In this document: positions 1 to 8,026 of the stretch, in pieces
Layout: each line of letters starts with the position of its first letter
Numbering within the stretch: the stretch's first letter is position 1
NCBI GenBank assembly: GCA_964592155.1
Contig: CAZQDA010000052.1
Span: 1 to 20,201, forward strand
Reading direction: 5' to 3'
Origin: Christensenella sp964592155
GTDB taxonomy: Bacteria > Bacillota > Clostridia > Christensenellales > Christensenellaceae
DNA: 20,201 nucleotides
Position numbers and translations under genes: made by a program
Notes under the pieces: model-generated
What the model was told of the DNA's origin: nothing
Seen by the model: the letters and a program-made list of their open reading frames with translations, nothing else
The model's database searches: none

Positions 1-1
1 T

Positions 2-1225
2 ATCTCACCACTCGGGCATTCGCGTCAGGAACTCGCCATCCAACAGGGACTGGACCTGACAGGCGGTGTCTATACCGTATACCAGGCCGACGATACGTCG
101 GTTGAGGATTTCGACAACAAGATGGACGGTGCAATGCTTATTTTTAGAGACCGTCTTGATGCAAAAGGATTTACCGAAGCAACGGTGACCAAACAGGGAA
201 GCGATAAAATTCGCGTAGAAATTCCCATCAATGCCACAAGCGAAATACAGGATCCAAATGAGGTGGCAAAGTTTATCGGTACGCCGGCAAAGCTGGAGAT
301 TGTTGATCCAAACGGCGAAATAATTCTTGACGGCAGTAAAATTATCTCGGCACAGGCGGGCAGGGATGCGCAGACTCAGAAATATGTCGTGAGCTTTGAA
401 CTCAACGACGAAGGCGCAAAACTGTTTGGTGACGCGACAACTAAATTCGTGAATCAGAATATCTCGATAACGGTTGACGGAGAGCCGATTTCCACTGCAA
501 ATGTAAACGAACCGATCACAGGCGGCAAGGGACAGATTTCCGGTAACTTTACGGCAGAAGAGGCGCAGGATCTTGCGATGCAAATCGAGAGCGGCGCGCT
601 TCCGCTGGATATGCAGGAAATCGAGGTGCGCTCAATCAGCGCGACGCTCGGATTCGGCGCACTGCAAAACAGTATTTTGGCAGGCGTAATCGGTCTTGCG
701 ATTCTGTTCCTGTTTATGCTCGTTTATTACAGAGTGCCGGGCCTTACGGCTTGTATGGCGCTGCTGGTTTATATCATGTTTGTGCTGCTCATGATTGCCA
801 CCGTGCCCGGGGTACAGCTTACTTTGCCGGGTATTGCGGGTATTATTCTTGGTATCGGCATGGCGGTTGACGCAAATGTCATTATCTTTGAACGGTTCAA
901 AGAAGAATTCCGCACAGGAAAAACAATTCGCACAGCGTTTAACGCAGGCTTCCAGAAAGCGTTTGTCACAATCCTTGACTCCAACGTGACAACCCTCATC
1001 TGCGCCGTGGTGCTTGCCATTTTCGGCACAGGCACGCTTAAGAGCTTTGCCTATACTCTGATCATCAGTATTGCTGTTTCGATGATTTCAGCGCTCCTGA
1101 TCACAAAGGGTATTTTTAAAATGTTTATTAACCTGAACATCAAAAACGTGAATGTTTTCGTGCCGAAGGGCAGGCAGACGCGTGAGGCTTTAAAGGCTGC
1201 AAAAGAAGGAGGAGATGCAAAATGA
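2..1225 (+). CDS. secD: Protein translocase subunit SecD (5'-partial)
   Basis: SecD is the larger half of the SecDF membrane complex, which uses the proton gradient to help SecYEG complete export of proteins. The reading frame is open from the left edge, so the gene is partial; 407 residues are visible and probably only the first transmembrane helix and a few dozen N-terminal residues are missing. The visible start contains the family motif GLDLTGG (visible residues 16-22). An extracytoplasmic P1-type domain follows (about 30-215), then a block of five hydrophobic segments from about 220 to 370 with the conserved GIGMAVDANVIIFERFKEE (about 284-302), which carries the Asp-Ala-Asn proton-path motif. 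The ATG at 122 is internal: the frame upstream of it still encodes conserved SecD sequence. The stop overlaps the secF start by 4 nt (ATGA), so translation is probably coupled. Confidence 0.96.
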   Translation: MSPLGHSRQELAIQQGLDLTGGVYTVYQADDTSVEDFDNKMDGAMLIFRDRLDAKGFTEATVTKQGSDKIRVEIPINATSEIQDPNEVAKFIGTPAKLEIVDPNGEIILDGSKIISAQAGRDAQTQKYVVSFELNDEGAKLFGDATTKFVNQNISITVDGEPISTANVNEPITGGKGQISGNFTAEEAQDLAMQIESGALPLDMQEIEVRSISATLGFGALQNSILAGVIGLAILFLFMLVYYRVPGLTACMALLVYIMFVLLMIATVPGVQLTLPGIAGIILGIGMAVDANVIIFERFKEEFRTGKTIRTAFNAGFQKAFVTILDSNVTTLICAVVLAIFGTGTLKSFAYTLIISIAVSMISALLITKGIFKMFINLNIKNVNVFVPKGRQTREALKAAKEGGDAK

Positions 1226-2166
1226 TTACAAAGCATTTTAAGAAACTGATTATCCTTCCGATTGCAATTCTTGTGTTGGGTATTATATTTGGATTTGTAA
1301 ACGGCGGCCTGAATCTGGGAATCGATTTTACGGGTGGAAGTATTATTACGATCGATGTAAAGGGAGAATTCGAGACTTCTGTTGTACAGAAGGCATTGGA
1401 AGCTAACGGCATGGGCGATTCGCCGATCGTGAAATCAGGCGACGCTTATACGCAGGCCGAAATCCGGATGCGTGATTTAAATGATGAAAACCTGCAATCC
1501 AGCACCAATGAAGCAATTCTTTCCGAAGTGCAGAAAACCTATCCGGATGCTGAAATTGTTACAGTCGACAAGGTCGGCGGCGTTGCAAGCGCAGAACTTG
1601 TACGCAATGCGTTTTTAGCGGTTGCAATTGCATGCGTACTGATGTTGATCTATATTTGGATCAGGTTCGAGCTCTACAACGGAATCAGCGCGGTTGTGAT
1701 GCTGATTCATGACGTTGGCGTTATGATTGCGATTATGTGCATCATGCGTGTGCAGATCAACAGCGCGTTTATTGCGGCGTGTCTTACAATTGTAGGGTAT
1801 TCCATCAATAACACGATCGTTGTGTTTGACAGGGTGCGCGATAATTTGAAAATTCCGACTGTGAAAAAGTTGCCCCGCGCGGAGATTGCGGATCTCAGCG
1901 TGAAGCAGACCTTGACAAGAACAATGAATACGTCGATCACAACGCTGATTATGATTGTATGCCTGTATATTTTCGGCGTGCCGGCCATCAAGGAATTTTC
2001 GTTCCCTATTATCATAGGGCTTCTGGCAGGCGTCTATTCTTCTATTCTTCTGGCAGCGCCAATGTGGGCGCTTATGGCGGATCGCTTTGATAAAAAAAAT
2101 AAACAGGCGCAAGGAAGTAAAAAGAAGAAAAAATCAGAGAAAAAGACAAAAGCGGCGAATGCATAA
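1222..2166 (+). CDS. secF: Protein translocase subunit SecF
   Basis: SecF partners SecD in the proton-driven export complex of the cytoplasmic membrane. The 314-residue protein has one N-terminal membrane helix (about 9-26), the family motif GIDFTGG (33-39), an extracytoplasmic domain to about 125, and five further membrane helices between about 127 and 283. The conserved GYSINNTIVVFDRVRDN (192-208) matches the proton-path helix of SecF. The C-terminus is a strongly basic Lys-rich tail (about 291-310), likely cytoplasmic. The ATG overlaps the secD stop and has an excellent ribosome binding site, AAGGAGGAG at 1206-1214, 7 nt upstream. SecD and SecF are separate genes here rather than the fused SecDF of Bacillus subtilis. 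A terminator begins 6 nt after the stop. Confidence 0.96.
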   Translation: MITKHFKKLIILPIAILVLGIIFGFVNGGLNLGIDFTGGSIITIDVKGEFETSVVQKALEANGMGDSPIVKSGDAYTQAEIRMRDLNDENLQSSTNEAILSEVQKTYPDAEIVTVDKVGGVASAELVRNAFLAVAIACVLMLIYIWIRFELYNGISAVVMLIHDVGVMIAIMCIMRVQINSAFIAACLTIVGYSINNTIVVFDRVRDNLKIPTVKKLPRAEIADLSVKQTLTRTMNTSITTLIMIVCLYIFGVPAIKEFSFPIIIGLLAGVYSSILLAAPMWALMADRFDKKNKQAQGSKKKKKSEKKTKAANA

Positions 2167-2171
2167 CATAG

Positions 2172-2204
2172 AAAAGGCCTTCTCTAAAAGGAAGGCCTTT
2201 TTTT
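2172..2204 (+). terminator. Intrinsic terminator after secF
   Basis: An 11-bp perfect stem (2172-2182 with 2191-2201, containing AAGGCCTTC and its complement) encloses an 8-nt loop and runs into a T tract of seven (2198-2204). This is a canonical Rho-independent terminator for the secDF transcript. It ends only 16 nt before the recJ start codon, leaving no room for a separate recJ promoter downstream of it. Confidence 0.93.
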
Positions 2205-2220
2205 AAGAACGGAAGACGAC

Positions 2221-4248
2221 ATGAAGTATGTTCTGAAGCAAAAAGAGCAATTGAATACGGACAGTCAGGCGGTGCAGGCTCTATGCTCGCAGCTTAAATT
2301 GTCAAAATTTACGGCAAAGCTATTGTGTGCGCGGGGAATTGCTGATCCAAAGGATGCGGATGCGTTTTTGCATCCAAGCCTAAGCCAGCTTCACGATCCG
2401 TTTTTATTTCGGGATATGCGTGACGCGGTCAGCGCGATCAAGCACACAATCGCAACCAAAAAGAAAATTTGTATCTATGGAGATTATGATGCCGACGGAA
2501 TATCCGCAAGCGCGATTTTGTTCCAAACCCTGCGCCGGATGGAGGCGGAGGTCGAAGTTTTTTTGCCAAACCGTATGGAGCATGGTTACGGTCTTTCGCT
2601 TGCGAATATCGAGAAGCTTACAGATGTTTTTTTACTGATTACTGTGGATTGCGGCATTACAAATATCGAAGAAATTGCGCGCGCGCGCGCAATGGGCATG
2701 AAGACGATTATCACGGATCATCACGAATGTCCTCACAGATTGCCAAAGGCGGACTATATCATTAATCCTAAAAATCCGCAGGAAAGTTACCCGTTTGATT
2801 CTCTTTGCGGCGCGGGAGTGGCATTTAAGCTTGCACAAGCATTGATTGGAGAAGCTGTCTTTGAGATGCTCGATATTGCCGCGCTTGCCACCATTGCCGA
2901 TATTGTGCCGCTCACAGGCGAAAACAGAGTGATTGCGGCGGAAGGGCTCAAACGGATCAATGAGGCGCCAAATCCGGGCATCGCCGCTCTCATTAACCAT
3001 GCCTGCTTAAAACGCGCAGGAGCGCTTGACGCGCAAACTGTTTCCTTTGTCCTCGCTCCCCGTATTAATGCGGCAGGCCGCATCTCAACCGCAAGAACGG
3101 CGTTTGAACTGCTTACGGAGGTTAACGAACAGAAGCTTCAATCACTTGCGCGCGAGCTGTGCAATCTGAATACAGATAGGCAGCAACGGCAGGAAAAAGT
3201 GATTTTGGAAGCCTTTGAAAAGCAGGAGGAGGAGGGAAACCTTCAAGATAAGGTGATTCTTCTTTACCAAAAGGATTGGGATATTGGCATTGTAGGGTTA
3301 GCGGCCTCCAAGGTTTCCGAAAAATATACGCGTCCTACTATTTTATTGGGAGAATCTGAACCGGGGATTTATACAGGTTCGGCAAGAAGTATACCCGGCG
3401 TAAATATTTATGACGCGATGAATTCTCAAAGCGCGTTGTTCGAAAAATTCGGCGGACACGCCGGCGCTGCGGGCTTAACGCTCAAAGAGGAGAATTTGCC
3501 GCTCTTAAGGCGGAGGCTTAACGACTATCTTCAGGAGCATTACGCAGAAGAAATATTTCGACCCCTGAAAACCTATGATCTGGAGCTTGCCCCGACGGAT
3601 ATCTCAAATTCGCTCATCAGGGAGTTCGATTGCCTAAAGCCGTTTGGATTTAAAAATGAACAGGTAGAAGTTTTGATTCGCAATGCGCGCACATCGGATG
3701 TCCGCTCGATTGGCGAAGATAAGCATGCAAAATTTTTGGTTGGGAAAAACGGAAAATATGTCAACGGCGTTGTTTTTGGAATGCAGGCGACAGATGTTCC
3801 GGAATGCGCGGATGTTGTAGGCTCGCTCAATGTCAATTCCTACGATTCAAAGCCGCAAATGATCATAAATACGTTTTCTTATCAGCAGACAGAGCAGCAG
3901 GTGCTTGACGCTGCGGAAAACTATCTGAAAAACCAAAACGCAATCAGGCAGGGAGATAAGGATACCTATTTTTTGGAGCGGGAAAAGCTCGGCCAGGTAT
4001 ATGTTGTCTTAAAAGGGATCAGTGACCAGAAAATATCGTTTGCCGATGCCGGTGCGCTCGTTGGATTTTTAAAAAAGTATATAGAGGGAATTAGCATAGA
4101 GCAGATTGCTTTTGCGCTCCTTGTTTTTCAGGAAATTAGATTGCTTGAAATCAAAAAAAATGATAGAATACACATTATGGTGTGTTCGGAAAAACGCGAA
4201 CTTTGCGACAGCGAAACCTATCAAAAGTTTCTTTCAGAGGAGAACTGA
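2221..4248 (+). CDS. recJ: Single-stranded-DNA-specific 5'-3' exonuclease RecJ
   Basis: RecJ degrades single-stranded DNA 5' to 3' in recombinational repair, base excision repair and mismatch repair. The DHH-family core is clear: YGDYDADG (residues 86-93), TVDCG (141-145) and TDHHE (165-169) supply metal-binding Asp and His residues. The DHHA1 domain has GIVGLAASKVSEKYTRP and the C-terminal motif FGGHAGAAG. At 675 residues it is longer than E. coli RecJ (577). Residues from about 555 onward form the extra C-terminal region typical of Firmicutes RecJ and end in a probable winged-helix-like segment. The ATG is preceded by GGAAG at 2211-2215, 5 nt away. A (GC)7 run lies within codons 153-157. 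The gene heads the operon with apt and rel; a MutS/MutL pair further downstream fits a shared repair role, since RecJ can be an excision exonuclease in mismatch repair. Confidence 0.96.
   Translation: MKYVLKQKEQLNTDSQAVQALCSQLKLSKFTAKLLCARGIADPKDADAFLHPSLSQLHDPFLFRDMRDAVSAIKHTIATKKKICIYGDYDADGISASAILFQTLRRMEAEVEVFLPNRMEHGYGLSLANIEKLTDVFLLITVDCGITNIEEIARARAMGMKTIITDHHECPHRLPKADYIINPKNPQESYPFDSLCGAGVAFKLAQALIGEAVFEMLDIAALATIADIVPLTGENRVIAAEGLKRINEAPNPGIAALINHACLKRAGALDAQTVSFVLAPRINAAGRISTARTAFELLTEVNEQKLQSLARELCNLNTDRQQRQEKVILEAFEKQEEEGNLQDKVILLYQKDWDIGIVGLAASKVSEKYTRPTILLGESEPGIYTGSARSIPGVNIYDAMNSQSALFEKFGGHAGAAGLTLKEENLPLLRRRLNDYLQEHYAEEIFRPLKTYDLELAPTDISNSLIREFDCLKPFGFKNEQVEVLIRNARTSDVRSIGEDKHAKFLVGKNGKYVNGVVFGMQATDVPECADVVGSLNVNSYDSKPQMIINTFSYQQTEQQVLDAAENYLKNQNAIRQGDKDTYFLEREKLGQVYVVLKGISDQKISFADAGALVGFLKKYIEGISIEQIAFALLVFQEIRLLEIKKNDRIHIMVCSEKRELCDSETYQKFLSEEN
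2674..2693. repeat. (GC)7 tract inside a 20-bp perfect palindrome in recJ
   Basis: Positions 2677-2690 are seven consecutive GC dinucleotides, flanked by ATT and AAT so that the 20 bases 2674-2693 form a perfect palindrome. The tract codes for Ala-Arg-Ala-Arg-Ala (RecJ residues 153-157) between the VDCG and DHH motifs. Alternating GC of this length can adopt Z-DNA and is prone to slippage; gain or loss of one unit would frameshift recJ. Confidence 0.9.
4141..4169 (+). promoter_or_regulatory. Possible internal promoter for apt-rel within the recJ 3' end
   Basis: TTGCTT (4141-4146) and TAGAAT (4164-4169) are separated by exactly 17 nt, resembling an RpoD-type promoter with a weak -35 and a 5/6 -10. 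The predicted start near 4176 would give apt a leader of about 75 nt. The match could be chance, because the region is an A-rich coding stretch. Confidence 0.25.
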
Positions 4249-4251
4249 TAC

Positions 4252-4764
4252 ATGGATTTAAAGACGAAAATAAGAAATATCATTGATTTTCCGGAAAAAG
4301 GCGTTATTTTCAGGGATATCACAACATTGATCAAAGATGCGGAAGCGTTTTCCTACGTGACGGAAGCATTGGCTGAGCAGATTGCAAAGCAGGAGATCGA
4401 TATGATTCTGGTACTCGACGCGCGTGGTTTTTTGTTCGGCGCTCCTGTCGCTTATTTATTGAAAAAGGGGATTGTCCCCGTCCGTAAAAAAGGAAAACTT
4501 CCGGGTGAAACCTACAGTGTGGAATATGCGCTTGAATATGGAACCGGCAGCCTCGAAATCCATAAGGATGCACTCGAAAAAGGTATGCGCATTGCGATTT
4601 TTGATGATTTGCTTGCAACAGGCGGCACGGCAAAGGCCGCGTGCGAGCTGGTTGAAATGGCGGGCGCAAAGGTTGTATCGATCAATTTTGTCATTGAGCT
4701 GAAAGACCTTAACGGAATGGAAAAGCTCAAAGGTTATGATGTGTTTTCCCTGGTGCAATACTAA
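4252..4764 (+). CDS. apt: Adenine phosphoribosyltransferase
   Basis: Apt converts adenine and PRPP to AMP and pyrophosphate, salvaging purine base in the cytoplasm. The 170-residue protein has the usual length and family motifs: FPEKGVIFRDIT near the N-terminus (13-24), DARGFLFGAPVAYLL (56-70), the flexible-loop region RKKGKLPGETYSVEY (78-92) and the PRPP-binding motif IFDDLLATGGTA (116-127). The ATG follows the recJ stop by 3 nt and is served by AGAGGAG at 4236-4242, inside the end of recJ. The position between recJ and rel is a classic Firmicutes arrangement. Purine nucleotide supply is metabolically linked to (p)ppGpp made by the next gene, but co-regulation beyond shared transcription is an inference. 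Confidence 0.96.
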   Translation: MDLKTKIRNIIDFPEKGVIFRDITTLIKDAEAFSYVTEALAEQIAKQEIDMILVLDARGFLFGAPVAYLLKKGIVPVRKKGKLPGETYSVEYALEYGTGSLEIHKDALEKGMRIAIFDDLLATGGTAKAACELVEMAGAKVVSINFVIELKDLNGMEKLKGYDVFSLVQY

Positions 4765-4774
4765 AAGGGAAAGT

Positions 4775-4788
4775 GGGAGATTTGGGTG
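4775..4788 (+). promoter_or_regulatory. Ribosome binding site setting the GTG start of rel
   Basis: GGGAGA at 4775-4780 lies 5 nt before a GTG codon at 4786-4788. The N-terminus it gives (MSDYYNDFIRRHKLEYDPL) aligns with the expected start of Rel proteins, so this non-ATG start is the likely one. Confidence 0.75.
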
Positions 4789-6921
4789 TCAGATTATTAC
4801 AATGATTTTATCAGGCGGCATAAATTAGAATACGACCCATTGGTGGAGAAAGCCTTTAAAATGGCGGAGCGGGCGCACGAAGGGCAGCTTCGTCATTCCG
4901 GCGAGCCTTTTTTTACCCATCCACTGGCAGTTGCGGATATCATTGCCGATTTAGGGCTTGATAATACGACGATTATTGCGGGTATTCTGCACGATTCCGT
5001 GGAAGATACGCTAATCACAAACGAAGATATTGCGCGGGAGTTTAATCCTGAAATCGTAAAGCTTGTAGACGGCGTGACCAAGCTGAAAAATTATGATTTT
5101 AAGACGCGGGAAGAGCAGCAGTGGGAGAGCCTGCGCAAGATGTTTCTTGCCATGGCCTCGGATATCCGTGTTGTCATTATTAAGCTTGCAGACCGGCTGC
5201 ACAATATGCGCACGCTCAAATACCAATCCGAAAACAAGCAAATTGAAAAAGCTACAGAAACTCTGGAAATTTATGCTCCGCTTGCGCATCGTCTTGGAAT
5301 CAGCACCATCAAATGGGAGCTTGAGGATTTATCGCTGAAGTTCCTGCATCCGGACGAATATTTTGAGATTGCAAACAAAATTGCCTCAACGCGCGCCGAA
5401 CGGGAAAAACAGATCAATTCGGTTATTGTAAAACTGGAAGATAAGCTTTCTGAAATGAAAATCAAGGCGGAAATCGAAGGCCGTCCAAAGCACATTTACA
5501 GCATATATAAAAAAATGAAGGAAAAGCATAAGGTCTTTGAAGAGGTTTACGATTTGATCGCAATCCGGATTATCGTATCCAGCATTAAGGACTGTTATGG
5601 AGTGCTGGGCATTGTGCATACGATGTGGAAGCCGATTCCGCTGCGCTTTAAGGATTACATTGCTGTTCCCAAGCAAAATATGTACCAGTCCCTGCACACA
5701 ACTCTTCTGGGAGAGGACGGGCGGCCGTTTGAGGTACAGATACGTACTTATGATATGCACAGGACTGCGGAATACGGAATTGCCGCACACTGGAAGTATA
5801 AAGAAGGCGGCAAGGAAAGCAATATGGATACCAAGCTTGCGTGGCTGCGCGAGCTGATGGAGTGGCAGAACGACCTTAAGGACTCCAAAGAGTTTATGGA
5901 GACGCTCAAGGTCAACATTTTTGCGGATACCGTTTTTGTTTTTACGCCAAAAGGCGATGTGAAGGATTTTGTAAACGGAGCAACTCCACTTGATTTTGCG
6001 TACAGCATTCACAGCGCAATCGGAAATAAATGCGTGGGCGCAAAGGTAAACGGAAAGATTGTCACGCTTGATTATCAACTGCAAACAGGCGATATTGTGG
6101 ACATCATTACATCCAATTCGGCAACGCCCAGTAGGGATTGGCTGAAAATTGTCAAGACGGCTCAGGCTCGAAGCAAAATCAAGCAATGGTTTAAAAAGCA
6201 GCTAAAGGAAGAAAATATCGTCAAAGGCCGCGAAATGCTGGAAAAAGAAGCAAAACGTCAGGGATATGCGCTTCATGATCTTTTAAAGCACGACTGGCTG
6301 AGCGTCCTTTACAAACGCTTTACCCTCAATTCACAGGATGATATGTTCGCCGCCATCGGGTATGGCGCGCTTTCTGTGAACCAGATATTGCTCAAGCTGA
6401 TTGAACAATATAAAATTGCAAATAATATCGACACCGGTTCAGAAGAGCTTAAAATAGTCAAGCGCACCGGAAAGGGTTCCGAGGGGGATATCACCGTAAA
6501 GGGGAGCACAGGACTTGCCGTGCGTTTCGCAAAGTGCTGTAATCCGGTTCCCGGCGACGAAATTGTGGGCTACATCACCCGCGGACGCGGCGTATGTGTA
6601 CATACCAAAGATTGCAAAAACTTGCACGATGTGGATAAAGAGCGCCTGATCGATGTTTCCTGGGCGGGAGACCAAACGACCTCTTATAATGTTGAAGTAC
6701 AAATTATTGCGGATGACAGGCCCGGCCTGATGGTCGAAATTTCGCAAGTGATGTACAACACCGGCAGGGATATCACGGCCATCAACGCACATTCCGCCAG
6801 AAACGGGGTCGCCTCCATTTCGCTTCGTTCCAACATTACGTCGGTGCAGGATTTGGACGATATGATGAACAAGCTAAGAGGCCTCAAGGGCGTGCGCGAG
6901 GTGTCGCGTGTCAATTATTAA
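4786..6921 (+). CDS. rel: Bifunctional (p)ppGpp synthetase/hydrolase Rel
   Basis: This is a long RelA/SpoT homologue that makes (p)ppGpp from ATP and GTP/GDP during amino-acid starvation and also degrades it. The 711-residue protein has all expected domains. The HD hydrolase domain includes FFTHPLAV and the intact HDSVEDT motif (H69, D70). The synthetase domain follows (about 230-345); its RFKD motif (287-290) is the RxKD form typical of bifunctional enzymes, not the ExDD form of monofunctional RelA. The TGS domain (about 383-445), a Cys-containing zinc-finger-type region (C584, C585, with further Cys in VCVHTKDC) and a C-terminal ACT domain (about 636-710) complete it. The protein should therefore be ribosome-regulated. 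It starts with GTG, 21 nt after apt. It may be called relA in Firmicutes annotation. Confidence 0.96.
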   Translation: MSDYYNDFIRRHKLEYDPLVEKAFKMAERAHEGQLRHSGEPFFTHPLAVADIIADLGLDNTTIIAGILHDSVEDTLITNEDIAREFNPEIVKLVDGVTKLKNYDFKTREEQQWESLRKMFLAMASDIRVVIIKLADRLHNMRTLKYQSENKQIEKATETLEIYAPLAHRLGISTIKWELEDLSLKFLHPDEYFEIANKIASTRAEREKQINSVIVKLEDKLSEMKIKAEIEGRPKHIYSIYKKMKEKHKVFEEVYDLIAIRIIVSSIKDCYGVLGIVHTMWKPIPLRFKDYIAVPKQNMYQSLHTTLLGEDGRPFEVQIRTYDMHRTAEYGIAAHWKYKEGGKESNMDTKLAWLRELMEWQNDLKDSKEFMETLKVNIFADTVFVFTPKGDVKDFVNGATPLDFAYSIHSAIGNKCVGAKVNGKIVTLDYQLQTGDIVDIITSNSATPSRDWLKIVKTAQARSKIKQWFKKQLKEENIVKGREMLEKEAKRQGYALHDLLKHDWLSVLYKRFTLNSQDDMFAAIGYGALSVNQILLKLIEQYKIANNIDTGSEELKIVKRTGKGSEGDITVKGSTGLAVRFAKCCNPVPGDEIVGYITRGRGVCVHTKDCKNLHDVDKERLIDVSWAGDQTTSYNVEVQIIADDRPGLMVEISQVMYNTGRDITAINAHSARNGVASISLRSNITSVQDLDDMMNKLRGLKGVREVSRVNY

Positions 6922-6932
6922 GGAGAACCGGC

Positions 6933-7382
6933 ATGAGAGCTGTTGTGCAGCGTGTTAAAAAGGCTTCTGTGGCGGTAGAGGGGGAGACTATTGCCTCCAT
7001 TGGCCTAGGAATTCTGGTCTTGCTTGGAATTGCGGATGATGATACGCAAAAGGATATGGAATACATTGCGGAAAAATGTGTCAACTTGCGCATTTTTGAA
7101 GACGCGGAAGATGTGATGAATCTTTCTCTGCAGGATGTGGAGGGGGAGTTGCTGCTCGTTTCACAGTTTACGCTTTACGGAGACGCCCGCAAGGGAAGAA
7201 GACCCAGTTATATCAAAGCTGCTCCGCCGGAACAGGCAAGGGATTTGTTTTTACAGTGTGTCCATGTTTTCAGGGAAAAGTGCGGCCGGCTGCAAACAGG
7301 GAAATTTCAGGCTGAGATGGATGTGTCACTGGTAAACGACGGGCCTGTTACGATCCTTTTGGATAGCAGAAAAGAGTTTTAG
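6933..7382 (+). CDS. dtd: D-aminoacyl-tRNA deacylase
   Basis: Dtd hydrolyses D-amino acids (and mischarged glycine) from tRNA, a chirality proofreading step in the cytoplasm. The 149-residue length is standard. The N-terminal MRAVVQRV, the active-site motif SQFTLYGD (77-84) and the cross-subunit motif NDGPVT (135-140) containing the Gly-cisPro dipeptide are all present. The protein is expected to be a homodimer. The ATG lies 11 nt after the rel stop and is preceded by AAGGAGAA immediately after that stop. Dtd next to rel is common in Firmicutes. Confidence 0.96.
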   Translation: MRAVVQRVKKASVAVEGETIASIGLGILVLLGIADDDTQKDMEYIAEKCVNLRIFEDAEDVMNLSLQDVEGELLLVSQFTLYGDARKGRRPSYIKAAPPEQARDLFLQCVHVFREKCGRLQTGKFQAEMDVSLVNDGPVTILLDSRKEF

Positions 7383-7393
7383 GAGATGTTTTC

Positions 7394-8014
7394 ATGAAGA
7401 TTATTACCATAGTAACCGGTGGATTAATGGAAAATTCCTATCTGGTATATGATGAAGATACAAAGCGCGGAGTGGTTGTTGATCCGGGTGACGACGCGCA
7501 AAAAATTTTGGATAAAATACAGGAATTAAGCCTTACTGTGCCCTATATTCTTTTAACACATGGTCATGCGGATCATATCGGTGCGGTCAGGAGTTTAAAA
7601 GAAACGCTGCACAGCAAGGTTGCGATCCATGAAGAGGACGCGGAAATGCTCACTGTGCCCATGAGCAACCTATCTTATTTTATGGGACGTCCGTTTTCCA
7701 TCGATCCTGCGGATGTGATTTTAAAGGATGAAGATAGCATTGACGTAGACTCCTTGCATTTTCATGTACTGCACACGCCGGGGCATTCTGCGGGAAGCTC
7801 TTGTTTCCTTGTGGATCGCGTCATTTTTTCCGGAGATACGCTCTTTGAACAATCGATCGGCAGAACTGATTTTCCGGATAGCAGTCCGCAGGACATGCAG
7901 CAATCACTTGGCAGGTTGGCGGATCTTGACGGGGACTACACCGTTTATCCGGGGCACGGAAGACAAACAACGCTCAACGATGAAAGAAACGGAAACCCTT
8001 ATATGAGGAGATAA
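7394..8014 (+). CDS. MBL-fold metallo-hydrolase, glyoxalase II-like (YcbL-type)
   Basis: This is a small (206-residue) metallo-beta-lactamase-fold hydrolase. The binuclear metal site is complete: THGHADH (H56, H58, D60, H61), H131 in HTPGHSAGS, D148 in FSGDTLF and H188 in YPGHGRQT. The sequence resembles the compact glyoxalase II-like group (YcbL-type), which hydrolyses thioesters such as S-lactoylglutathione in some bacteria. Many Firmicutes lack glutathione, so the natural substrate here is unknown. It has no signal peptide and should be cytoplasmic. The dtd stop codon is part of its ribosome binding site (TAGGAG at 7380-7385). The position between dtd and hemZ is conserved in Clostridia, but this does not reveal a function. 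Confidence 0.9.
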   Translation: MKIITIVTGGLMENSYLVYDEDTKRGVVVDPGDDAQKILDKIQELSLTVPYILLTHGHADHIGAVRSLKETLHSKVAIHEEDAEMLTVPMSNLSYFMGRPFSIDPADVILKDEDSIDVDSLHFHVLHTPGHSAGSSCFLVDRVIFSGDTLFEQSIGRTDFPDSSPQDMQQSLGRLADLDGDYTVYPGHGRQTTLNDERNGNPYMRR

Positions 8015-8026
8015 GCGCTTTTCAAT

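Noticed and set aside
5..583. Antisense open frame of 192 codons opposite secD
   Set aside because: The plus strand encodes conserved SecD sequence throughout, including the GLDLTGG motif; the antisense product has no family features.
122..1225. ATG at 122 as the secD start
   Set aside because: The frame continues upstream to the window edge and encodes GLDLTGG and other SecD sequence, so the codon is internal.
5386..6186. Antisense open frame of 266 codons opposite rel
   Set aside because: It lies entirely opposite a well-conserved gene in a region encoding known Rel domains. Its translation has no recognisable domain, and no promoter or ribosome binding site was seen.
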